Assembly (NCBI GenBank): GCA_023459495.1
Contig: JAEWTL010000038.1
Coordinates: forward strand, 62,001-126,000
From: Bacillota bacterium
GTDB taxonomy: Bacteria; Bacillota; Clostridia; Christensenellales; SZUA-584
Reading direction: 5' to 3'
Length of the DNA stretch: 64,000 bases
In this document: positions 43,994-53,211 of the stretch, one piece after another
Position numbering within the stretch: the stretch's first letter is position 1
How the letters are laid out: the number at the start of each line of letters is the position of its first letter
The notes under the pieces: generated by a model
Told to the model about the DNA's origin: nothing
What the model saw: only the letters and a program-made list of their open reading frames with translations
Databases searched by the model: none
Made by a program: the position numbers and the translations under genes

Positions 43994-44983
43994 TCACCGG
44001 TTGATACTTTTTGTACTCAGCTTATCGATAATTACTGCAATCAATATAATGACGCCGATTACGACCTGATGCCAGAATGTATTTACATTGAGAAGGTTGA
44101 GTCCGTTCCGCACCGTAGCCATCATCAGCGCACCGATGGCCGTTCCAATGATGCTGGCCTTGCCTCCCGCCATGCTGGTTCCGCCAATAACGGTGGCTGC
44201 AATGACGTCGAGCTCATACCCCTCGCCTGCTTCCGGCATGGCTGCCTCAAGCCTCGAGGTTAAAATCACGCCGGCCGCTGCCGCAAGCAGTCCCATTAAA
44301 GAATATACGATGATCTTGATCTTGGGGATATTGATGCCAACCAGTTTAGCCGCCTCGGCATTGCTGCCGATAGAGAGTGTATAGCGGCCAAACTTTGTAC
44401 GATACATGAGGTAAAAGCAGATCCCCATAATCATGAGCGCCCATATGATCGGCACAGGGATAGGTCCCAGATATCCCTGCCCGACGAACTGAAACTCGGG
44501 GAACCTCAAGCCATATATCGGCAGCCCCTTAGAATATACCATCACCAGCCCGCGCGTGATACTCATTACCGCAAGTGTTGCGATAAAATCCGCAATGCCC
44601 ACTTTCGCAATGATCAGGCCGTTGATGAAGCCAATGAAGGCGCCTACCAACAACACGATCACAATCGCCAGATAGATGTTCACGCCAGCCAGCATCATAT
44701 CCGCCAACAGCAGCCCGCACATCGCGAGCGTAGACCCAATCGAAAGGTCGATACCACCCATGCCGATGACAAACGTCATGCCAAAGCCCATGATTGCGAA
44801 CCATACTGCCTGTCTGGACAATTTTAAAATGTTGTCCAGCTTCAGAAACACGGGCGATGCGATGCTCAGCACAATGCACAATACGATAAAAGCGATAAAT
44901 ACGCCGATGTTCTTTCCTTTAAAATAGTCGATAAACTTTCTTTTCCCAGCCCCGGCCGACGGAGTGTTATTGATTGCAAGCAT
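43994..44983 (-). CDS. Ribose-type ABC sugar permease
   Basis: A 329-residue RbsC-like membrane protein: GGIDLSIGSTLAMCG near 80 and GGTSMAGGKASIIGTAIG near 272. Overlaps the ATPase gene by 17 bp. 14 bp ahead of the SDR gene. Confidence 0.93.
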   Translation of the reverse strand: MLAINNTPSAGAGKRKFIDYFKGKNIGVFIAFIVLCIVLSIASPVFLKLDNILKLSRQAVWFAIMGFGMTFVIGMGGIDLSIGSTLAMCGLLLADMMLAGVNIYLAIVIVLLVGAFIGFINGLIIAKVGIADFIATLAVMSITRGLVMVYSKGLPIYGLRFPEFQFVGQGYLGPIPVPIIWALMIMGICFYLMYRTKFGRYTLSIGSNAEAAKLVGINIPKIKIIVYSLMGLLAAAAGVILTSRLEAAMPEAGEGYELDVIAATVIGGTSMAGGKASIIGTAIGALMMATVRNGLNLLNVNTFWHQVVIGVIILIAVIIDKLSTKSINR

Positions 44984-46505
44984 TTTTTTCTTCTCCTATC
45001 GTATTTACTGAATAATGGGCGATCAACGCTTCTGTAGCCTCAGAAGCCAGCAACTCTGCCACGATTGTCCCTTCATGCATTACATAGATACGGTCGCACA
45101 TCCCTAAAAGCTCTGGGACTTCTGAAGATACCAATACCACTGATTTGCCGCTTTTCGCGCAGTCCATGATCAAACGGTAAACATCCGTTTTGGCATTCAC
45201 GTCAATGCCGCGGGTAGGGTCTTCCATCAGTATAATCTCAGGTTCGGTAAAAAGCCATCGGCTGATCATCACCTTCTGCTGGTTTCCTCCCGAAAGATGC
45301 ATGATCACCTGATCCGGGCCGGTCGTTTTTATGGATAAGCCACGGATATATTCCGCCGTCGCTTCTTCTTCATCCTTTTTACGAATATACCAACGGATCA
45401 CCCGCTTCATATTGGCAATCGAGAAATTCCATTTAATATCATGATCCAGAAAAAGGCCTTCCGTTTTCCTTTCTGCCGGCAGAAATGCGATTTTATATTT
45501 TACGGCATCCTTAATGCTCCTGATATTCACCAGCTTTTCGTCCAAATATATGGAACCCTTCATCAGTTTGTTGATACCAAAAACAGCTCGGATAATTTCA
45601 TTTTTACCGCAGCCTTCAAGGCCCGCGATACCAATCACTTCGCCTTTCTTGGCAACCATGGAGATATCCTTAAAGTTCTTTCTGTCAGAGATATTTTCAA
45701 CGCGCAGTGCAGTATCGCCGATGGTTATATTTTCTTTTGGATACTGTTGGTGCAACGTCTTCCCAATCATAAAGTTAATCACCTTGGAAACATCCAGATT
45801 TTTGACCGATTCATTTGCAACTGCGTTCCCATCGCGTAAAACCATGACGTTGTCACAGATATCCAAAACCTCTTTCAATATGTGTGAAACATAAATGATT
45901 GCAGTTCCCTGATCTTTGAGCCTTCTGATGATCTTAAACAACTGCTCCTGCTCAAACTTCTCGAGAGCAGCGGTCGGTTCGTCCATAATAATAACACGAG
46001 CATTTGAGACCAAAGATCTTGCGATTTCAATCATCTGCCGCTGTGCCAGGCTCAAAAGCCGTGCCGGCCTTTCCAGATCAATATCAATACATAGCTGTTC
46101 GTTGAATAATTTTCTGGCTTCCTTTTTCATTTCTTTGCGTTTTAATGGAAGTATAAGCCCGGTACCATCTCCGGCAGTCTGCTCCCGGTTGATAAAAATG
46201 TTTTCAACCGCATTCAGATCAAGCAGTACGCTGAGTTCCTGATATATAATGCTGATCCCCAATTTCTGAGATGCATCCGTAGTCAAGGCCTCAATCACTC
46301 TGCCGTCATAAATGATTTGCCCTTCGTCCTTTTTATGTGCGCCGCACAATATTTTCATTAACGTGGATTTGCCCGCGCCATTTTCGCCAACCAGTCCCAG
46401 TACCTGTCCCGGCCTCAGGGTGAGATCAACTCCCTTTAATACCTGGGTCATGCCAAATGTTTTTCTAATGTCTTTCATCTCCAGTATAGGCTGCACATTT
46501 CCCAT
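44967..46505 (-). CDS. Ribose-type ABC ATPase (tandem NBD)
   Basis: A 512-residue ATPase. NBD1: GENGAGKST, LAQRQMIEIA, VIIMDEPTAALE, H-loop YVSHILKE. NBD2: GLEGCGKNE, LSGGNQQK, LMEDPTRGIDVN, where the usual Leu-Asp-Glu reads Met-Glu-Asp, so the second Walker B is altered. Start at 46505 (MGNVQPILEM) after GGGGAAG; an upstream in-frame Met adds 23 residues overlapping the lipoprotein gene end. Likely couples to the permease at 43994, and perhaps to the orphan ATPase at 48843. Confidence 0.9.
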   Translation of the reverse strand: MGNVQPILEMKDIRKTFGMTQVLKGVDLTLRPGQVLGLVGENGAGKSTLMKILCGAHKKDEGQIIYDGRVIEALTTDASQKLGISIIYQELSVLLDLNAVENIFINREQTAGDGTGLILPLKRKEMKKEARKLFNEQLCIDIDLERPARLLSLAQRQMIEIARSLVSNARVIIMDEPTAALEKFEQEQLFKIIRRLKDQGTAIIYVSHILKEVLDICDNVMVLRDGNAVANESVKNLDVSKVINFMIGKTLHQQYPKENITIGDTALRVENISDRKNFKDISMVAKKGEVIGIAGLEGCGKNEIIRAVFGINKLMKGSIYLDEKLVNIRSIKDAVKYKIAFLPAERKTEGLFLDHDIKWNFSIANMKRVIRWYIRKKDEEEATAEYIRGLSIKTTGPDQVIMHLSGGNQQKVMISRWLFTEPEIILMEDPTRGIDVNAKTDVYRLIMDCAKSGKSVVLVSSEVPELLGMCDRIYVMHEGTIVAELLASEATEALIAHYSVNTIGEEKNACNQ

Positions 46506-46573
46506 TTTACTTCCCCGTTTCCGTTCTAAAGGAGGGATATCCCAAAGAAACTCGGGATATCCCCGCTTCATCA

Positions 46574-47686
46574 TTAATTCTCTACGTATGTATAGTTATC
46601 CATGCTGAAGTCGTTGATGTTGTTCACATCGTAAACCACGACTTCCTGCGTGATATACTTCGTGACCATCTCTCCTTTGACACAATACGTATAGACTGCC
46701 TCCGCAAGATCGTATCCACCCTGCTTGGAAGCCGTATCCACCGTCGCATACATCTCGCCGAGCTTGATCGCTTGATTCGCGTCGGGCGTGTTGTCATAGC
46801 CAACGATCAAAATGTCCGTCCTTGCTGCATCTTTGCATGCGGCAACCGCACCCAGAGCCATTTCATCGTATAAGCCCCATATCAATTGTATCTCAGGATG
46901 AGAGGTCAGGAGGTTTTCCGTAACCGTCTGTCCCTTATCACGCACCCAATCAGCTGGCTGGGAAGCAACAATATTGATATTGGTCGCACCGGATTCTTCA
47001 ATCGCATCATAGAAACCGCCCAAGCGCTCAGTATTATGCACGCCCGGAAGACCTTCCAAAATGGCGACATTGATGGGATCCTTAAAGTTCTCAACCATCC
47101 ATACGCCAATCGCATGGCCAGCTGCCCGCTGGTCGGAACTGACGTTGCTGACGTAATACGGATTGGTCATGCTCAGATTCGGCGTATTGAATTCAAAGAT
47201 CGGAATACCCTTTTCGGTTGCGTCCTTGTAAATGGGTTCCATCGCGCCTTCGTTCGCCGTACACATACAAATCACGTCAAACCCTTGCTGTATCCAGCCC
47301 TCAACGATCTCAACCTGTTCATCAACAGCAGACTGTCCGGACGGGGCCTGAACTACCAGTTCAATTACATCCTGAAGACTGTTATCGTAAATGTACTGCT
47401 TTACACCATCAATAACCATCTGATACTGAGTATTCATCGCCGTCGGGCATAATCCCATTGTAATTGAATCTTTGGTTGTGGGCGGAGCTTCAAGGCCTGT
47501 CTTGCCTTCCATTAACGGATCGGACACGGTCGCCGAGCTTGTCTCAGACGTTTCCGTACTCACCACCGCTGAGGCTGTGGAATTAGATTCTGTTTGCTCC
47601 GACTGCTGTGTGATCTGGTTTGACGTACATGCCGTGGTACACAAGACAAACAGCAAGGCCAGGATAACGAGCAATACTCTCTTCAT
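46574..47686 (-). CDS. Sugar-binding lipoprotein
   Basis: A 370-residue binding protein: signal peptide with lipobox TTAC near 20, a long Ser/Thr/Glu linker to about 60, then a PBP type I domain (MGLCPTAMNTQYQMVIDGVKQY, WIQQGFDVICMCTANEGAM, ILIVGYDNTPDANQAIKLGE). First gene of the operon that includes the ATPase, permease and the two oxidoreductases. Its upstream region holds a large inverted repeat shared with the divergent deoR gene. Confidence 0.93.
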   Translation of the reverse strand: MKRVLLVILALLFVLCTTACTSNQITQQSEQTESNSTASAVVSTETSETSSATVSDPLMEGKTGLEAPPTTKDSITMGLCPTAMNTQYQMVIDGVKQYIYDNSLQDVIELVVQAPSGQSAVDEQVEIVEGWIQQGFDVICMCTANEGAMEPIYKDATEKGIPIFEFNTPNLSMTNPYYVSNVSSDQRAAGHAIGVWMVENFKDPINVAILEGLPGVHNTERLGGFYDAIEESGATNINIVASQPADWVRDKGQTVTENLLTSHPEIQLIWGLYDEMALGAVAACKDAARTDILIVGYDNTPDANQAIKLGEMYATVDTASKQGGYDLAEAVYTYCVKGEMVTKYITQEVVVYDVNNINDFSMDNYTYVEN

Positions 47687-47718
47687 TTTTTCCCCTTTCC
47701 TTTTCCAATAATCGTTCT

Positions 47719-47768
47719 TTGACTTTTCAATGAATTCAACGCACCTGTGATTTTGTTTGAAAAGTCAA
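47719..47768. promoter_or_regulatory. Inverted repeat, likely DeoR operator
   Basis: TTGACTTTTCA (47719-47729) and TGAAAAGTCAA (47758-47768) are perfect 11-bp arms 28 bp apart in the divergent gap. The right arm lies between the -35 and -10 of the deoR promoter. Confidence 0.55.
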
Positions 47769-47781
47769 GTAATGATATAAT
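47753..47781 (+). promoter_or_regulatory. Candidate deoR promoter with extended -10
   Basis: TTGTTT (47753-47758), 17 bp, then TGATATAAT (TATAAT at 47776-47781). A second extended -10 (TGATATAAT, TATAAT at 48022-48027) lies closer to the gene without a good -35. Between them is low-complexity sequence with five TTTTTA units near 47804-47831. Confidence 0.55.
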
Positions 47782-48051
47782 TCTTCGCGAATTTAAAAAT
47801 TCCTTTTTTATTTTTATTTTTATTTTTATTTTTTTAATTTATCTTTGTTGTCTGTTATCTTTTCTTGCTTTTTTATCTAATAAAAATAGATGCCTAAATA
47901 AAACGACCTCATTATGTTTCTTTCGAGTTCTTTGTCCGAAAAATAAATAAAATAATCTAAGTCAACATTATATATTATTATAATAATTTTTAGAATTATT
48001 TTTTTTGTTTGGTATATATGATATAATCAAATCAAAAAACGAGGATCCCAT

Positions 48052-48837
48052 ATGTTTAAAGCGGCGCGGTTGGACAAAATAAAACAGATATTGCTGGAGC
48101 AAAAACAGATCGATATCGCAAGGCTAAGCAACCTGTTAGGGGTCTCCGATGTAACCGCACGCAATGATCTTGAAATTCTTGAGCACGAAGGGTTTGTGAT
48201 CCGAACACACGGTGGCGTATCGCTAAACGAGGCTAATCCTCCCATCTTACCCTTCAGCCCTTCTCTCAATATTGCGAAAGAAAATATTGACGAGGACATG
48301 ATTGCCGATACTGCAGTACAAATGATTAAAGAAAATGATGTCGTATTCGTTGGGCCCGGGACAATTTGCGCACTGATTGCTTCAAAGTTGGATCCCGATA
48401 AAAACATCACTATTGTTACCAACAATCTCATCGTTGCTAACGTATTAGCCGTACGCCCCAATATCACGCTCATACTCGTCGGCGGTACACTGGACTGTCA
48501 AAACAAGACGCTTGTTGGGGATCTGGTTGCGCGGTGTCTTGAGAATATTCTTATTAACAAAGCTTTTATCAGCGTGAACGGCGTTGATATGAAGCACGGC
48601 TATTCCGTAAGTAACATCAACGATCTTAAAGTCTATGAAATCGTATCTCAGATATCCAGTGAGTTAATTATCGTCGCAAGTAAATCCAAATTCGATAAAA
48701 CTTCTTTGATGCGCTTTGCCCCGCTCACACTCGCCAAACGTGTAGTTACCAGCGAGGATATTCCTGGGGAATACAAGACTTATTTTTTCAACAACGGAGT
48801 ACAGATTTTCACCTCTTATGAATTAACGGAGATGTGA
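48052..48837 (+). CDS. DeoR-family transcriptional repressor
   Basis: A 261-residue DeoR regulator. The N-terminal winged helix (DIARLSNLLGVSDVTARNDLEILEHEGFVIRTHGG) is canonical. The C-terminal DeoRC sensor domain (FVGPGTICALIASKL, IVTNNLIVANVLA, LVGGTLD) binds a phosphosugar. GAGGAT precedes the ATG. Divergent from the sugar operon at 47686, which it probably represses, along with itself. It runs straight into the ATPase gene. Confidence 0.92.
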   Translation: MFKAARLDKIKQILLEQKQIDIARLSNLLGVSDVTARNDLEILEHEGFVIRTHGGVSLNEANPPILPFSPSLNIAKENIDEDMIADTAVQMIKENDVVFVGPGTICALIASKLDPDKNITIVTNNLIVANVLAVRPNITLILVGGTLDCQNKTLVGDLVARCLENILINKAFISVNGVDMKHGYSVSNINDLKVYEIVSQISSELIIVASKSKFDKTSLMRFAPLTLAKRVVTSEDIPGEYKTYFFNNGVQIFTSYELTEM

Positions 48838-48842
48838 TAATA

Positions 48843-50360
48843 ATGACGAACGCCGTTTTGAGCATACAAAATCTTACTAAAAGATATCCAGGAACGGACG
48901 CGGTTAAATCCATCACCCTTGATTTCTACGCAGGCAGAATTCACGCCATCACCGGCAAAAATGGCTGCGGTAAAACAACGTTGGCAAAGATGCTAGCAGG
49001 AGTTGTCTCTCCGGATGAAGGAAAAATACTAATGGATGGCGTTCCTGTTGGCTTTTCTTCTGTGCGCAAGGCAGAAAAGCGGGGCATCGTATTAATTCAC
49101 CAGGACTCTTCCGTGGTGTACGATCTTACTGTTTGGGAAAATATATTTTTGGGACATGAAATTATCAGCCATAAACCTTTTCCGTATTTAGAGAAACAAA
49201 AGATGCAGCAAGCTGCAATAAACATTTTAAAACAATTCCCACTTGAAATCGATATATTCAAAAAGGCAAAAGATCTGAATTTGGGTGAAAAGCATATTAT
49301 TCAGTTTGCGCGAGCTATAGTCATCGATCCAAAAGTAATCATTATTGACGAGTTGTCCGCATCGCTGGCAGATTGTGATATGAAACCGATCTATAATATA
49401 TTAGAAGGTTTCCGTCATGAAGGGAAATGCGTTATCTATATTTCTTATAATGTTGGAGAAATGTTTGGTATCAGCGATACTTTATCCATAATGAAAGACG
49501 GCAGTATCGTTACATCTCAGAACACTGCTGATGTCGACCAGCACGATGCCGTTAAAATGATGCTTGGAAAAGACATTAAAAATCATTATCCCAAACTCCC
49601 CGCAGATGTCGGTGCCGAAATACTCCGTGTATATAACCTTACGACGGACTTCATTCAACAAGCCGGTTTCTCTCTGCATAAAGGCGAGATTTTGGGCATC
49701 GTCGGCCTCGCGGGCTCTGGCAGAACACATCTGGCGCGTGCTTTGCTTGGATTGGAGAAACGGCATACTGGCCGCTTCTTTATTTCGGGTAAAGAGGTCA
49801 GCATCAACAAGCCGATAGATGCCATTCGCAACGGAATCGCTTATATATCCGAAACCCGAAACATCAATGCACTTTTTAATCATCAGAGCATCGCCAAAAA
49901 TGTCAGTATCTGCGCGTTGGACAGATTTATTGAGCGTAGAATTCTGCGCACCGAAAAGGAAAAGGAATTGGTGAAGCTCCTTCTACAAAATATGGGCATG
50001 AAAAATATCAGGGTTGACGATGAAGTGAATCATCTAAGCGGAGGCAATCAGCAAAAGGTCATTCTGGCGCGCTGGTACCTTTCTCAATCCAACATCTTTA
50101 TCTTCGATGAGCCAACGCGAGGAATTGATATTCAAGGTAAAGTAGAAATCTATAATCTTTTTAATGACATTATTCGGCGAGGTGGTGCTATTATCATGAT
50201 TTCATCGGATATTTCAGAGATCATCGGTATGAGCAACCGGATTCTCGTGATGAGAAAAGGAAAATTGATATGTGAATTTAGTCGGGAGGAAGCCGCCCAA
50301 GAGCGGATATTTCATTATGCTTCAGGCGGCCTGGACAGCATGTTACGCCGCCACATCTAA
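48843..50360 (+). CDS. Orphan tandem ABC sugar ATPase, altered NBD1
   Basis: A 505-residue RbsA-like ATPase without a permease or binding protein beside it. NBD1 has Walker A GKNGCGKTT, but the signature is LNLGEKHII, Walker B is IIIDELSAS, and the H-loop reads YISYNVGE with Tyr in place of the catalytic His seen in the three other tandem ATPases of the window. NBD2 looks normal for the family (GLAGSGRTH, LSGGNQQK, IFDEPTRGIDIQG). The ATG at 48843 is preferred, since GGAG fits it better than the GTG that overlaps the deoR stop. It may swap with the ATPase at 44967 or play a regulatory part; untested. Confidence 0.85.
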   Translation: MTNAVLSIQNLTKRYPGTDAVKSITLDFYAGRIHAITGKNGCGKTTLAKMLAGVVSPDEGKILMDGVPVGFSSVRKAEKRGIVLIHQDSSVVYDLTVWENIFLGHEIISHKPFPYLEKQKMQQAAINILKQFPLEIDIFKKAKDLNLGEKHIIQFARAIVIDPKVIIIDELSASLADCDMKPIYNILEGFRHEGKCVIYISYNVGEMFGISDTLSIMKDGSIVTSQNTADVDQHDAVKMMLGKDIKNHYPKLPADVGAEILRVYNLTTDFIQQAGFSLHKGEILGIVGLAGSGRTHLARALLGLEKRHTGRFFISGKEVSINKPIDAIRNGIAYISETRNINALFNHQSIAKNVSICALDRFIERRILRTEKEKELVKLLLQNMGMKNIRVDDEVNHLSGGNQQKVILARWYLSQSNIFIFDEPTRGIDIQGKVEIYNLFNDIIRRGGAIIMISSDISEIIGMSNRILVMRKGKLICEFSREEAAQERIFHYASGGLDSMLRRHI

Positions 50361-50704
50361 GAATTCTGTCATACTGCTCCACCAATATATTCGTTGGGTC
50401 AAACTTTTTCTTCCCGGCCATATTAATGTAAGCAAGATTTAATCTTTGCACAAATTGGAACATCGATTTTGCGCAACCCTTCTGGAGTGTAATATCTACG
50501 TTCTTAATATGCCCGATAATCTTATGTTTAACTAATACGGCCCTTACAACTTGAAAACGAATACTACGAGCTATCTCGGCTATAGATTTTATTATGCCGC
50601 ATCAAGAATACCCATTTTGTGCAAACCTTTTGCTTGAAGGTTAGATGTAAGGGTATACGTCATCTTTGTTCCGCATTTCTTACGTGAAAGATGTACACCT
50701 GAAA
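50361..50704. other. Gap with decayed minus-strand gene remnant
   Basis: The minus strand over about 50380-50690 reads, with one shift and stops, as a protein-like string (KCGTKMTYTLTSN; SIAEIARSIRFQVVRAVL; FVQRLNLAYINMAGKKKF). I do not recognise it. No ribosome binding site or intact frame is found, so it is listed as a remnant and may be chance. Confidence 0.3.
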
Positions 50705-52195
50705 TCAAAGCGCTTCTATAAACCGGCCAAACGCTTCCTTCCCCGCCTCATTCCGTTTGAATACTCCCGCATGTTCGAGCACCGTGGCGAAGGTGCGCCC
50801 CACCTCATCCTGTATGACGCCGCTGATCGTATCCTCGCACAGCATGCCATACTTTGAGCGCCAGCGGTTTACCCATTCCGCATGCTTGGCTGTCCGTGCA
50901 TCCGCCGCCACATCGCCGCCCGTCAGCAGCATCTGCCCGATCAGCGCTAGCTCATCCTTCAAACGCGCAGGCAGAATCGCCAGCCCCATTACCTCGATCA
51001 GGCCGATGTTCTCCTTCTTGATGTTGTGCAACTCAGCATGGGGATGAAATATGCCCATCGGATATTCCGCCGCGGTGCGATTGTTGCGCAAAACAAGATC
51101 CAGTTCAAACCGTCCGCTGCGCTTTCTTGCAATGGGCGTGACGGTGTTGTGCGGCGTATCAGCAGTGTGGGACAATATACCCGCAGCCGGATCGTCATAG
51201 CTGTGCCATACGGCAAGAATGTGCGCGGCAAGCGCACACAGCCGTTCGCTATCCCCCGAGCAGAGCCGGATCACCGACATCGGCCATTTTACAACATCCG
51301 TTTCCACATCTTCGTAGCCCAGTACAGAAAAGTGCTTCTCGACAGGCGCTTTTTCCATGGCAAAGGCGTACCGTCCGCCCTGAAAATGCTCGTGGGACAG
51401 GATGCTGCCGCCCACGATAGGCAGATCGGCATTGGACCCTACAAAGTAATGCGGAAATTGCTCCACAAAGGAAAACAGCTTTTCAAATACCCGCCGGTCG
51501 ATTACCATGGGCACATGCTTTTGGTTGAGCACGATGCAATGCTCGTTGTAATACACATAAGGCGAATACTGAAAACCCCAAGCTTCGCCCGCTATCTCAA
51601 TGGGGACGATACGCAAGCTCTGCCGCGCCGGAAAATCGATGCGTCCGGCATAACCCTCATTCTCAACGCAGAGCAGGCAAGCGGGATAACCGCCCTGCTT
51701 CGCAAGCCTTGCCGCCGCAATATCCCGCGGATCCTTTTCCGGTTTGGCCAGGTTGATTGAGATATCCAGCTCGCCGTATTCCGTTTTCGTTTTCCAGTGT
51801 ACATCCTTTGCGATGCGGTCCCGGCGGATATAGTTGCTGTCCTGACAGAAGGCATAAAACCAGTCGGTCGCCGTTTGAGGCGACTCTTCATAAAGCAAAC
51901 GGAAGTGCTCGTTTACGCGGCTCGGGTAGGGCAAAAGCAGTCCCATCAGAGCGGTATCGAAGAGGTCACGGCTGGCGGCACTGTTCGTAATGCGCTTTGT
52001 GTCCACCGCATATTCCGTCAGTGCAGACAGCGTCTCGGCCAGACTTCCGCCAAACGGAACGTCCGGCGCATGATAAGCCTCCAGCCCCAGCTTGTCCAGA
52101 ATGAGGTTGCGGACAAAAACCGCATCCTCCGGTTCAATCCATTGGCGGTTGATTCCGTAAGCTACCAGCCTGTCAATATACGCCGCCTCAATCAT
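50705..52195 (-). CDS. galT: UDP-glucose-hexose-1-P uridylyltransferase (class II)
   Basis: This enzyme exchanges galactose-1-phosphate and UDP-glucose in the Leloir pathway. The 496-residue form is the GalT class II found in Firmicutes, longer than the enterobacterial HIT-type. FGGSLAETL and the SHEHFQGG segment (catalytic His region) are visible. Start ATG overlaps the galE stop (ATGA). Last of galK-galE-galT, read on the minus strand. It processes galactose freed by the glycosidases of this cluster. Confidence 0.94.
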   Translation of the reverse strand: MIEAAYIDRLVAYGINRQWIEPEDAVFVRNLILDKLGLEAYHAPDVPFGGSLAETLSALTEYAVDTKRITNSAASRDLFDTALMGLLLPYPSRVNEHFRLLYEESPQTATDWFYAFCQDSNYIRRDRIAKDVHWKTKTEYGELDISINLAKPEKDPRDIAAARLAKQGGYPACLLCVENEGYAGRIDFPARQSLRIVPIEIAGEAWGFQYSPYVYYNEHCIVLNQKHVPMVIDRRVFEKLFSFVEQFPHYFVGSNADLPIVGGSILSHEHFQGGRYAFAMEKAPVEKHFSVLGYEDVETDVVKWPMSVIRLCSGDSERLCALAAHILAVWHSYDDPAAGILSHTADTPHNTVTPIARKRSGRFELDLVLRNNRTAAEYPMGIFHPHAELHNIKKENIGLIEVMGLAILPARLKDELALIGQMLLTGGDVAADARTAKHAEWVNRWRSKYGMLCEDTISGVIQDEVGRTFATVLEHAGVFKRNEAGKEAFGRFIEAL

Positions 52196-53193
52196 AATAC
52201 GTTGTCCTCATAGCCATTCGGATGCGTCCGGTGCCATTCCCACGCGGAGGCGATAATCGTATGGATGCCATCGCGGCTGGGTCTCCATCCGAGAATGCGT
52301 CGGGCCTTCTCACTGGACGCCACCAGCTGCGCCGGGTCACCCGGGCGGTACGGTACGATCTTTACGGCAATTGGCTTTCCCACCACCGCTTCCGCTGCTG
52401 AGATGACCTCTTTTACCGTAAAACCCACGCCGTTGCCAAGGTTAAACACGTCGCTCTCATTCCCTGCCAGCAGGTATTTTGCCGCCAGCACATGCGCGTC
52501 GGCCAAGTCCATTACATGAATATAATCCCGTACACACGTACCATCCCGTGTTGGATAATCACCGCCAAAGACACTAACGAACGGCCTGCGTCCATTGGGC
52601 ACCTGCAGGATGATCGGAATGAGATGTGACTCTGGGTTGTGCGCTTCGCCGATCCTCCCGTTCTCATGCGCGCCGCAGGCGTTAAAGTATCGGAGCGCCA
52701 CATATTTCAGGCCGCTGGTAGAGGCGCACCACCGCATCATATTCTCCATTGCCAGCTTCGTCTCGCCGTAAACATTGGTGGGCTTTGTTGCGTCGCTTTC
52801 CAGAATGGGGATGCCCGCCGGTTCGCCATAGACCGCTGCCGTAGAAGAAAAAACGATGCGGGATACGCCGTTCCGCAGCAGGGCGGAGAGCAGCGTCCGC
52901 GTACCGCCTACATTATTGTCATAGTATTTCAACGGATTGGTCATACTTTCACCCACCTGTGAGTAAGCGGCAAAATGAACGACCGCGTCGATTTTCTCCT
53001 TTTGGAGGACGCTGTCCAGAAAGGCTTCGTCCCGGATGTCACCCTCATAAAGCCGTGCGTCCGGATGTACGGCTTGCCGGAAGCCGGTCTCCAGGTTGTC
53101 GATCACCACCACGTCCATACCGCTTTCCAGCAAAGCATACACCGTATGCGAACCGATATATCCCGCGCCGCCAGTCACTAAAATTGTACTCAT
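52192..53193 (-). CDS. galE: UDP-glucose 4-epimerase
   Basis: A 333-residue extended SDR that interconverts UDP-galactose and UDP-glucose. GGAGYIGSH NAD loop at the N-terminus, HFAAYSQVGESM, SSTAAVYG with the catalytic Ser, and YGETK with Tyr and Lys near 150. Normal length. Between galK (18 bp) and galT (4-bp overlap), so translationally coupled. Confidence 0.96.
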   Translation of the reverse strand: MSTILVTGGAGYIGSHTVYALLESGMDVVVIDNLETGFRQAVHPDARLYEGDIRDEAFLDSVLQKEKIDAVVHFAAYSQVGESMTNPLKYYDNNVGGTRTLLSALLRNGVSRIVFSSTAAVYGEPAGIPILESDATKPTNVYGETKLAMENMMRWCASTSGLKYVALRYFNACGAHENGRIGEAHNPESHLIPIILQVPNGRRPFVSVFGGDYPTRDGTCVRDYIHVMDLADAHVLAAKYLLAGNESDVFNLGNGVGFTVKEVISAAEAVVGKPIAVKIVPYRPGDPAQLVASSEKARRILGWRPSRDGIHTIIASAWEWHRTHPNGYEDNVL

Positions 53194-53211
53194 TCTCAGC
53201 CTTTCTATTAG

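Noticed and set aside
47804..47831. TTTTTA microsatellite as an origin or recognition site
   Set aside because: Simple low-complexity tract in an AT-rich promoter gap with no other origin features.
50393..50420. A site resembling the transposon left end (GGTCAAACTTTTTCTTC then ...GGCCA)
   Set aside because: Only one imperfect copy, no further TnsB-type sites in the 120 bp upstream (which are coding), and the flanking five bases do not match those at 22688-22692.
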